Below are positions 1-5,152 of a stretch of 5,334 nucleotides of DNA, piece after piece. Below the pieces are notes generated by a model. The model was not told where the DNA came from. It did not search any database and saw only the letters and a list, made by a program, of their open reading frames with translations. Origin of the DNA: JBBQKF01 sp964549475 (GTDB lineage: Bacteria; Bacillota; Clostridia; Saccharofermentanales; UBA5734). The stretch is from the NCBI GenBank assembly GCA_964549475.1, contig CAZJXH010000255.1, positions 1 to 5,334 on the forward strand, written 5' to 3'. The translations under genes and the position numbers were made by a program. The first letter of the stretch is position 1. The number at the start of each line of letters is the position of its first letter.

Positions 1-52
1 TCTATATGTATTTTTCAAGGTTCAGGCTCCCACCGTAGGTGGGAAAGTTGAG
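1..52. mobile_element. possible right end of an IS200/IS605-type (TnpB) element
   Basis: A perfect 7-bp stem with a 3-nt loop (TCCCACC, GTA, GGTGGGA) lies at 28-44, preceded by GGTTCAGGC and followed by AAGTTGAG. Ends of IS200/IS605 and solo-TnpB elements typically have this layout: a short GC-rich hairpin set a few bases inside a short TTGA/TCAA-like cleavage motif. The neighbouring large frame opens only from a TAG inside this hairpin and lacks its expected N-terminus, which fits an insertion boundary. No transposase sequence is visible because the window begins here, so the call rests on hairpin architecture and context. It could instead be an ordinary hairpin in non-coding DNA or the tail of another gene. 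Confidence 0.35.
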
Positions 53-2645
53 TAATTTACTAGTTAAAGATAAGAACTATTTTGAAACTAGCCCCACTGT
101 GACCAGCGAAGATTTCAAAAAATATTTAGTAAATATTATTTATAAAGGCTCTGATCGTGATTACTATGTAAACGGCAACACCATAATAAATGCTACGTTC
201 ATGCTTGGAGAAGAGCTGACGAACTCACAGTCTATAAAAAGCAAATATAATATATTTGGTATATTTGACACTCTAGATAAATATACAAATAGATGGGAAC
301 ATCAGGGGTATGTCGATAGGCAGAATTTCCGCAATGTGGCGATTGCGACTTACGCGATTTTTTCGACACTCAGCCAACTCGCCTGCAAAACCATGATGGA
401 GGACGACAGTCTATCCCAAGATGATAAGAGATATATACAATCAAAAATTGATTCGCTTACAACCAATGCAGAAGCCGTAGATGCTATGTATACACGATGC
501 GCCGTTGTGCAGCATCCAAACCTGCGTATCTATCGCAACATTTTGGAGGGTGTCCCTGATTTTGTGTTATCCAAAGATGTTGGTGTAAGCTCCATGCGTT
601 ATGCAATATCATGGGAAGAATTTAGTTTAAACAACTACCCGAATTATAGCATGAAATTCATTACAGGAAGTAATAGCCCAGCTTGGGGGAAATTAGATAC
701 CCCCACCTGGGCTGGGGGCGTAACGGAGATATGGACCCACCAGGTAGCCGAGGAGACCTATCGGAAAATTTTTAAGGATTATGGCGGAAATACGTCTTTG
801 TATAACATATTTTTCGATAAGAACAAGGGCAATTTTAATAATCTCTACAGTTATATAGAAGGTCCATCATTTATTGGAAACTACTATAAACTGACTGAAA
901 TTTCTGGTATACGTGCATTGGATTGTCATATAACCACCAATCAAGGACAGACACAGGAAAATCGTCTTGGTTTAAAGTCGTCTTTAAATGGGGGTCCTAA
1001 TAATATCTCCATGGAACATTTTTTTAGTATCCAGATGTATCTTGGAAAGGTTGATCAAGGCATGTTGAAATCTTCAAACGCACTTCCAGAAACGAAGAGT
1101 GATGGATTGATATCGGGCATGGGAAGTTTCTATCATCTGCCGTACTCCGGCGGTGTCACTCTCTCAGTGGAGGAGAAAACCGGCTGTACCTACAAGTGGA
1201 TGGTCAATAAAGGGGATGGTTTAAAGGAGCTTTCAGGAGAAACGAACACGACACTCACCCTCCCCGCGCTGGAAGCCTCTATGAACGGCTATCAGTACAG
1301 TTGTTACATCATCGATAACGGAGGGGTGGATATATCGGATTACAGCCTCGCCGACCCCGTGACACTTCACCTCACCGGCGAGGGAGTTCCCGCCCAGACA
1401 GTGCCTCCCGTAGAAAAAGTGCACGAGGTAGCCAGTGTGCAGGAGCTTACGGATGCGCTGGAGAAGGTGAACAAAGGAGATTGGAACGAACACACCCTGA
1501 AACTTATGGCAGATATCGAGTATCCCCTGCCAATCACAATCATTGAATACGGAGTCCAAATAGATTTGAACGGGTACACGTTAAACGTTAATCCAGACAG
1601 CAGTGCACAACCGAATATAGAGCCTGAGGGAAGCACTGCCGCAATTGCTGCGGTTTATGTCGACAACTACGGCTTTTTGGACTTGGCGGGCAAAGGTGCT
1701 TTAAACGTAGTTGCAGACGATGGTGTGACATATGGTGTCTATGCGGCGGGAAACAGCTCTGCTGATATAACCACCGTAACATCGACGAACTGCGAATGTG
1801 CGGTTTATGCAACAGACGGAAGCACGGTGAATGTGGACAGGGTCTCAGCGACTGGTGAGAATACCTATGGCGTGGAATGCTACGGGAAAAGCACTGTCAA
1901 TGTCAGCGGCAGCGTGACTGCTTCTGGAAAGTCCTCCGGCGGTGTTTATGTTGACGGCTGGAATGAGAACGCGAATGTCAGCATAGGCGGAGATATTATT
2001 GTATCCGGAGAAAACAGCCGCGGAGCTTTTGTGAGCGGCGAAAGTGCAACACTTCATGTAGATGGCAGTGTTACAGTAACAAACGGCGCTGCTGGTGTTG
2101 TTTCAGGCAATGGCTCGGCTGTGGTCGGGGGCAATATCACCGCACCGGTTAACGCTGTGAACGCTTGGAACGGCGCGGATGTCACGGTGAAAGGAAACGT
2201 CGTTTCGACGGACGAAGATGCCGCAGCGGTATCCTCTTCAGGAGCCGATGTGCATATATTCGGCGATGTTCACTCAACAGGCAAAGGCGGCACAGGTCTA
2301 AGCGCGGCGGCATGGGATTTGAACGAACCCGCAGTGGGTGCAAAGGTCACGGTGGATGGAAAGATCAACGCCTCAACTCCCCTGACGATTGAAAATCTGC
2401 CGGTGGAAGAAAGCAAGCATATCGCAAACACCACCAAGGAAGGCTATGATACCTTTACGGACGGAACAAGCATCGTCTGGGTAAAACCCAATTCATTCGT
2501 GAAGACAGTTAAGTCCGACTCTATGCCGAACCCGCAGACGGGAGACGATTCTTTACCACTGACCCTGTGGCTATTGCTGGGAGCCGGTGTATTTGCACTT
2601 GCGACTCGCCCATTACGCAAAGGGAAGACTGTCCGGCACATGTAA
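39..2645 (+). CDS. sortase-anchored beta-helix surface protein, 5'-truncated or displaced
   Basis: This frame encodes up to 868 residues of a probable cell-wall-anchored surface protein. Residues 1 to about 360 are not recognised. Residues ~367-447 look Ig-like, with C383, W387 and the YSC motif at C422 placed as in an Ig fold. Residues ~460-810 form a beta-helix-like region rich in Gly, Val, Ser and Asn, with rungs of about 20-25 residues (for example STVNVSGSVTASG and ATLHVDGSVTVTNG). The C-terminus is a textbook sorting signal: NPQTG at 831-835, a hydrophobic stretch at ~839-855, then a basic tail (RPLRKGK). NPxTG variants are known sortase substrates in Firmicutes. The start is doubtful: GTG at 39 follows a stop codon inside a hairpin, has no convincing ribosome binding site, and no signal peptide follows. 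Sorting requires Sec export, so the true N-terminus is probably missing or upstream, and this copy may be a pseudogene. Adhesion or surface display is a family-level inference. Confidence 0.7.
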   Translation: MGKLSNLLVKDKNYFETSPTVTSEDFKKYLVNIIYKGSDRDYYVNGNTIINATFMLGEELTNSQSIKSKYNIFGIFDTLDKYTNRWEHQGYVDRQNFRNVAIATYAIFSTLSQLACKTMMEDDSLSQDDKRYIQSKIDSLTTNAEAVDAMYTRCAVVQHPNLRIYRNILEGVPDFVLSKDVGVSSMRYAISWEEFSLNNYPNYSMKFITGSNSPAWGKLDTPTWAGGVTEIWTHQVAEETYRKIFKDYGGNTSLYNIFFDKNKGNFNNLYSYIEGPSFIGNYYKLTEISGIRALDCHITTNQGQTQENRLGLKSSLNGGPNNISMEHFFSIQMYLGKVDQGMLKSSNALPETKSDGLISGMGSFYHLPYSGGVTLSVEEKTGCTYKWMVNKGDGLKELSGETNTTLTLPALEASMNGYQYSCYIIDNGGVDISDYSLADPVTLHLTGEGVPAQTVPPVEKVHEVASVQELTDALEKVNKGDWNEHTLKLMADIEYPLPITIIEYGVQIDLNGYTLNVNPDSSAQPNIEPEGSTAAIAAVYVDNYGFLDLAGKGALNVVADDGVTYGVYAAGNSSADITTVTSTNCECAVYATDGSTVNVDRVSATGENTYGVECYGKSTVNVSGSVTASGKSSGGVYVDGWNENANVSIGGDIIVSGENSRGAFVSGESATLHVDGSVTVTNGAAGVVSGNGSAVVGGNITAPVNAVNAWNGADVTVKGNVVSTDEDAAAVSSSGADVHIFGDVHSTGKGGTGLSAAAWDLNEPAVGAKVTVDGKINASTPLTIENLPVEESKHIANTTKEGYDTFTDGTSIVWVKPNSFVKTVKSDSMPNPQTGDDSLPLTLWLLLGAGVFALATRPLRKGKTVRHM
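677..711. repeat. imperfect GC-rich hairpin inside the surface-protein gene
   Basis: CCCAG (677-681) pairs with CTGGG (707-711), and TGGGGG (684-689) pairs with CCCCCA (700-705). Together they give an 11-bp stem with a small asymmetric bulge and a 10-nt AT-rich loop. It lies within the coding frame (residues ~213-225, around SPAWG and TPTWAGG) in an otherwise AT-rich stretch. A further CTGGGGG follows at 712-718. It may only reflect coding sequence, since no mobile element is evident around it. Confidence 0.4.
2529..2642 (+). other. sortase cell-wall sorting signal (NPQTG, hydrophobic segment, basic tail)
   Basis: This is the last 38 codons of the surface-protein gene. NPQTG is followed by DD, a Leu-rich segment (LPLTLWLLLGAGVFALA) and the positively charged tail RPLRKGK. 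This three-part layout is the established signal for sortase cleavage between Thr and Gly and for covalent attachment to peptidoglycan. The intact tail shows that the 3' end of the gene is undamaged, in contrast to its 5' end. Confidence 0.85.
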
Positions 2646-2690
2646 ATCGACAGCAGACAAGACGCGAAGTTTTTCTCCGGTAAAAAAGCT

Positions 2691-2761
2691 TGGAACATGG
2701 GGACGGTTTCTATTGTTTCGTTGATCAGAAACGAAACAATAGAAACCGTCCCCATGTTTCA
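2691..2761. repeat. long near-perfect palindrome, REP/MITE-like element
   Basis: Arms 2694-2722 and 2730-2758 are perfectly complementary over 29 bp around the 7-nt loop GATCAGA. Three more pairs extend the stem outward to 2691 and 2761, one of them a G-T mismatch. Each arm carries GGGGACGGTTTCTATTG or its complement. Sequences of the GGGGACGGTTCT type recur as intergenic palindromes in Firmicute genomes, and I associate them with Y1 (REP-associated, IS200-like) transposases; that link is from memory and unchecked. It sits 45 bp after the surface-protein stop and ends exactly where a promoter -35 box begins. It could also weaken transcription leaving the upstream gene, but it lacks the T-tract of an intrinsic terminator. 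Confidence 0.8.
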
Positions 2762-2790
2762 TTTACAAAAAGAGAAAAAAACCATACAAT
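2762..2790 (+). promoter_or_regulatory. predicted sigma-A promoter for the isomerase-dehydrogenase operon
   Basis: TTTACA (2762-2767) and TACAAT (2785-2790) each match the consensus hexamers at five of six positions and are separated by exactly 17 bp. Transcription should begin near 2797, leaving a leader of about 40 nt before the ribosome binding site. The -35 box touches the outer edge of the long palindrome, so the palindrome lies where upstream activating or repressing contacts would normally occur. Confidence 0.6.
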
Positions 2791-2835
2791 ATTTGTGAGT
2801 AGACTTGTAAACAGAACAGAGTAAGGAGACCAATG

Positions 2836-3747
2836 ATGAACGAATCGATGAATCAATATATGAAAGTGGGAATCATCCATTTCATGGCTTTTCCATCCAC
2901 AATGAAGGGCGAGGGGCCTGTGGCCGAAACCGTGAAAAAAATAGCGCTGGATCCGTATTTCAATGCGATTGAAATCACATGGATCAAAGATCCCAATGTA
3001 CGCAAAGAAGTAAAAAAGATAATCGATGAAAGCCGGCTGGCCGTTGCTTATGGAGCTCAGCCAAGACTTCTCACAACAGGGCTCAATATCAACAATTTGA
3101 ACGATGAAGGCAGGCAGACGGCACTGGCATCTTTGAAAGAAGGAATCGACGAAGCCTATGAAATGGGAGCAAAGGGATTTGCATTTTTAAGCGGAAAATA
3201 TATTGAATCGTCAAAAGAGGAATCCTTTGAGCAACTGGTGAATTCAACGAAAGAACTATGCAGGTATGCGAAGGCCAAGGGGGATCTAAAAATCATCCTT
3301 GAAGTGTTTGACTATGATATCGATAAAAAATCCATCATCGGACCAGTCGAACTAGCGAAACGGTTCGCACAGGAAATTCGGAAGGAACATGACAATTTCG
3401 GCCTCATGGTGGATTTAAGTCATCTTCCACTGATCCGGGAAACGGCGGAACAGGCCATCCTGCCGATCGCAGAATATCTGGTCCATGCACATATTGGAAA
3501 CGCAGTGGTGAAGGATCCGTCCTTTCCTGCCTATGGAGACGCCCATCCGAGATTCGGATTTCCGAATGGAGAAAACGATGTACCGGAGCTGATCGAATTT
3601 TTAAGAGTTCTTAAAACAATCGGATTCCTGAACAAAAACAATCCGCCGATCGTTAGTTTTGAAGTCAAACCATGGGGAGACGAGAATGCGGACCTGGTGA
3701 TTGCGAATTCAAAAAGAACACTGAATGAAGCATGGGCGAAACTCTAG
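2836..3747 (+). CDS. sugar-phosphate isomerase/epimerase-like TIM-barrel protein
   Basis: This predicts a 303-residue soluble protein of the xylose-isomerase-like TIM-barrel superfamily (AP endonuclease family 2 / sugar-phosphate isomerase-epimerase). Members bind a divalent metal and isomerise or epimerise ketoses, inositol derivatives or hydroxypyruvate-like compounds. Numbering from ATG 2836, the expected metal and acid-base residues appear in order: E156 in ILEVFD, D193 and H196 in MVDLSH, H219 in VHAHIGN, and E276 in SFEVKPWG. The length is typical and the frame is intact. AAGGAG at 2823-2828 lies 7 nt before ATG 2836; an adjacent in-frame ATG at 2833 has only 4-nt spacing, so 2836 is preferred. 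It is the first gene after the predicted promoter, with a dehydrogenase gene 80 bp downstream on the same strand. The exact substrate is unknown. A hydroxypyruvate- or sugar-acid-type substrate would suit the neighbour but is inference. Confidence 0.85.
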   Translation: MNESMNQYMKVGIIHFMAFPSTMKGEGPVAETVKKIALDPYFNAIEITWIKDPNVRKEVKKIIDESRLAVAYGAQPRLLTTGLNINNLNDEGRQTALASLKEGIDEAYEMGAKGFAFLSGKYIESSKEESFEQLVNSTKELCRYAKAKGDLKIILEVFDYDIDKKSIIGPVELAKRFAQEIRKEHDNFGLMVDLSHLPLIRETAEQAILPIAEYLVHAHIGNAVVKDPSFPAYGDAHPRFGFPNGENDVPELIEFLRVLKTIGFLNKNNPPIVSFEVKPWGDENADLVIANSKRTLNEAWAKL

Positions 3748-3751
3748 AAAC

Positions 3752-3778
3752 CTGTGTATAGACAAAAACAGAACACAG
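3752..3778 (+). repeat. small inverted repeat in the intercistronic gap
   Basis: CTGTGT (3752-3757) and ACACAG (3773-3778) form a 6-bp stem with a 15-nt loop just after the isomerase stop codon. No T-tract follows, so termination is unlikely; it might affect mRNA processing or stability. The loop contains most of the AAACAGAACA element that also occurs in the leader before the isomerase gene. Confidence 0.35.
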
Positions 3779-3827
3779 CATGTACGAAAAGGCAAAGAAT
3801 AAACAGGGTAAAAACGGAGGCCGAACT

Positions 3828-4787
3828 ATGAAAATCGTCGTACTGGATGGATATACCTTGAATCCTGGAGATCTGACCTGGAAAAGACTGGAAGAGATGG
3901 GCAATGTCACTGTATATGACCGTACCCCGGTGGAAAAGATCATGGAACGAATCGGAGGTGCGGAGATTGTTTTTACAAACAAGACACCTCTTGATAAAAA
4001 AATATTCGTACAAACCTCGAATTTGAAATTTATCGGAGTGCTGGCGACCGGATATAATGTAGTGGATATCGCTGCGGCAAAAGAATCCGGCATTATCGTC
4101 ACAAACATTCCGGCATATGGAACCACTGCAGTCGCACAATTCACTTTCGCATTATTGCTGGAACTGTGCCACCATGTCGGAGAGCACAACCAGGCAGTTA
4201 AAGATGGAGTATGGACGAAATGTCCGGATTTCTGTTTTTGGAATTACCCGCTGATCGAACTTGCCGGAAAGACCATCGGCATTATCGGTATGGGAAGAAT
4301 TGGACAGGCTGTGGCAAAGATCGCCCAGGCAATGGGAATGAACGTTCTGGCACATAGCCATTCTACAATCGAATCCCTTGAAAGTGAATTTTTTCATTAT
4401 ACGGCCCTGGACGAATTACTGCTGCAATCGGATGTCATCAGCCTGCATTGTCCTTTGCTTGACAGCACAAAAGGAATTATCAATAAAAACAGTATTCGAA
4501 AAATGAAAAACGGAGTGATGATTCTGAACACTTCCCGCGGGCCGCTCATTGTGGAAGACGATCTGGCAGAAGCGCTTGGCAGCGGGAAAGTAGCCGGCGC
4601 CGCAGTGGATGTGGTATCAATTGAGCCGATCCGGGAGGACAATCCGCTTCTTCAAGCAAAGAACTGCATCATCACCCCTCATATCGCCTGGGCTCCGAAA
4701 GAATCGCGGACACGGCTGATGAACATCGCAGCGGACAATCTGGAGGCATTCCTGAAGGGCCAGCCGGTCAATGTGGTAAACAAATAA
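3828..4787 (+). CDS. D-isomer-specific 2-hydroxyacid dehydrogenase (hydroxypyruvate/glycerate-type)
   Basis: This predicts a 319-residue cytosolic NAD(P)-dependent oxidoreductase interconverting a 2-oxoacid and a D-2-hydroxyacid. The substrate-binding segment includes VLATGYNVVDIAAA (71-84). The Rossmann nucleotide-binding motif GMGRIG is at 154-159. The catalytic set is complete: R237 in NTSRGPL, E266 in SIEP and H285 in TPHIAWA. At the end of the second Rossmann strand the sequence is LAHSHS, without the acidic residue usually seen in strictly NAD-dependent members, so NADPH use is possible. The overall pattern resembles hydroxypyruvate reductase/glycerate dehydrogenase-like members, but the substrate is not settled. 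The start at ATG 3828 is chosen because CGGAGG at 3815-3820 is 7 nt upstream. An in-frame ATG at 3780 would add 16 residues with no ribosome binding site and extend beyond the usual fold start (MKIVVLDG). It is probably co-transcribed with the upstream isomerase-like gene. Confidence 0.9.
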   Translation: MKIVVLDGYTLNPGDLTWKRLEEMGNVTVYDRTPVEKIMERIGGAEIVFTNKTPLDKKIFVQTSNLKFIGVLATGYNVVDIAAAKESGIIVTNIPAYGTTAVAQFTFALLLELCHHVGEHNQAVKDGVWTKCPDFCFWNYPLIELAGKTIGIIGMGRIGQAVAKIAQAMGMNVLAHSHSTIESLESEFFHYTALDELLLQSDVISLHCPLLDSTKGIINKNSIRKMKNGVMILNTSRGPLIVEDDLAEALGSGKVAGAAVDVVSIEPIREDNPLLQAKNCIITPHIAWAPKESRTRLMNIAADNLEAFLKGQPVNVVNK

Positions 4788-4792
4788 AATAC

Positions 4793-4805
4793 AAAGGAGG
4801 TGATT
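4793..4805 (+). promoter_or_regulatory. near-ideal Shine-Dalgarno sequence
   Basis: AAAGGAGGTGATT closely complements the 3' end of Firmicute 16S rRNA over an unusually long stretch. The GGAGG core ends 8 nt before ATG 4809. This is stronger than the sites before the two enzyme genes and argues that translation starts here, although only a 20-codon frame follows. Confidence 0.7.
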
Positions 4806-4808
4806 CCT

Positions 4809-4871
4809 ATGCAAGATTTTAAAAGCGGATTAAATAAAATCAAGCTTGATTTAGGAATTAATGAAGCTTGA
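4809..4871 (+). CDS. 20-residue mini-ORF, hypothetical small protein or gene remnant
   Basis: ATG 4809 opens a 20-codon frame ending at TGA 4869-4871. The peptide begins MQDFKSGLNKIKLDLG and ends INEA. It is the third reading frame of the apparent operon, starting 21 nt after the dehydrogenase stop and preceded by an almost perfect Shine-Dalgarno sequence. No domain, signal peptide or membrane segment is visible, and I do not recognise the product. Its second half coincides with a palindrome (4837-4852) and the first copy of a 22-bp imperfect tandem duplication. It may be a genuine microprotein, a leader-like peptide, or the N-terminal stub of a larger gene lost by deletion. The strong ribosome binding site is the main evidence that it is translated. 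Confidence 0.4.
   Translation: MQDFKSGLNKIKLDLGINEA
4837..4852. repeat. 16-bp perfect palindrome
   Basis: AAATCAAGCTTGATTT is a perfect palindrome inside the mini-ORF. It could be a protein-binding site. Its AATCAA/TTGATT halves resemble the half-sites clustered upstream of the XRE gene, although they face each other in the opposite order. Confidence 0.5.
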
Positions 4872-4882
4872 CTTAAGAAATG
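4839..4882 (+). repeat. 22-bp imperfect tandem duplication
   Basis: The 22-bp unit at 4839-4860 (ATCAAGCTTGATTTAGGAAT then TA) is followed directly by a second unit at 4861-4882 (ATGAAGCTTGACTTAAGAAA then TG). The two match at 17 of 22 positions. The period is not a multiple of three, so the second copy is read in a different frame from the mini-ORF. Confidence 0.5.
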
Positions 4883-4903
4883 CTAAAAATGTTTATTATA
4901 CAG

Positions 4904-4933
4904 AAGGAGAGAGCATGCCGCCCTCTCTTTTTT
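4904..4933 (+). terminator. rho-independent terminator of the operon
   Basis: AGAGAG (4908-4913) pairs with CTCTCT (4923-4928) around a 9-nt loop, and the stem is lengthened by A-U and G-U pairs into the following run of Ts (4928-4933). A stem followed directly by a T-tract is the usual intrinsic terminator. It lies 116 nt after the dehydrogenase stop and 32 nt after the mini-ORF stop, so the mini-ORF falls inside the transcript. The stem is short and only moderately GC-rich. Confidence 0.6.
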
Positions 4934-5019
4934 ATTCTTTGATCCGATCATTTTTATACACCTTTTTATTCATTCAGAACGGGGATCCCAATCATAAGAA
5001 ACGAAAATGTTTCTCACAG

Positions 5020-5060
5020 GTTGATTTAATCAACGATAATCAACTATAAACCCTTTGATT
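5020..5060. promoter_or_regulatory. candidate operator: clustered GTTGATT/AATCAAC half-sites
   Basis: GTTGATT (5020-5026) and AATCAAC (5028-5034) form a perfect 7-bp inverted repeat around one central base. A second AATCAAC follows at 5038-5044, exactly 10 bp after the previous copy, about one helical turn. TTTGATT at 5054-5060, which overlaps the -35 region, is a one-mismatch fourth half-site. Short dyads next to the promoter of an XRE-family gene are typical operators, and autoregulation by the downstream product is plausible but not shown. Confidence 0.55.
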
Positions 5061-5082
5061 ATTTCGGACAGGACCGTATAAT
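5055..5082 (+). promoter_or_regulatory. predicted sigma-A promoter of the XRE gene
   Basis: A perfect TATAAT (5077-5082) is preceded, after 16 bp, by TTGATT (5055-5060), which matches the -35 consensus at four of six positions. The -35 overlaps the last half-site of the candidate operator, so a bound repressor would block polymerase. Transcription should start near 5089, giving a leader of about 64 nt. Confidence 0.6.
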
Positions 5083-5152
5083 AATGCATAAAGAAAAGAA
5101 AAATAATTCACGAAATGTTATAAAATGGATTTTGAATGAAAGGAATGATTCA

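Larger units (their letters stand above)
4934..5152. other. intergenic control region before the XRE gene
   Basis: No convincing gene lies here. From left to right it holds an AT-rich stretch, the 8-bp palindrome GGGATCCC (4982-4989), a small inverted repeat (AGAAAC at 4997-5002 with GTTTCT at 5009-5014), the half-site cluster, a promoter, and a leader of about 60 nt. A 62-codon frame running through it from ATG 4861 has no ribosome binding site and crosses the terminator. Confidence 0.6.

Noticed and set aside
2..55. Open frame at the left edge reading ...FFKVQAPTVGGKVE then a stop at 53-55, as the tail of an upstream gene
   Set aside because: Only 17 codons are visible and they run through the hairpin. 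There is no family signature, so it cannot be told apart from chance.
1233..1559. 108-codon minus-strand frame inside the surface-protein gene, with others nearby at 1367-1812
   Set aside because: These are shadows of the GC-richer beta-helix coding sequence. No ribosome binding site or recognisable protein features support them.
2444..2755. Minus-strand frame starting in the long palindrome and running into the surface-protein gene
   Set aside because: Its N-terminus is only the translated palindrome, and the rest is antisense to the sorting signal.
2691..2761. Long palindrome as a single-unit CRISPR-like repeat or a plain intrinsic terminator
   Set aside because: There is only one copy and no spacers, and no T-run follows the stem. 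A REP/MITE-like element explains the length and symmetry better.
3665..4189. 174-codon minus-strand frame opposite the dehydrogenase gene
   Set aside because: It overlaps two well-supported genes on the other strand, its translation looks like reverse-complement noise, and it has no plausible ribosome binding site or domain.
4868..4899. Promoter-like TTGACT with downstream TATTAT before the terminator
   Set aside because: The spacer is 20 bp, too long for a good sigma-A promoter, and a transcript from it would run straight into the terminator.
4997..5014. AGAAAC/GTTTCT inverted repeat, partly resembling the long palindrome (shared AGAAACGAAA)
   Set aside because: The shared 10-mer is AT-rich and the GGGGACGG core is absent. 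It is probably chance rather than a second copy, and it has no T-tract to act as a terminator.
4861..5049. 62-codon plus-strand frame after the mini-ORF
   Set aside because: There is no ribosome binding site before ATG 4861, it crosses a likely terminator, and it runs into the operator region. It is kept only as a possible relic in the duplication finding.
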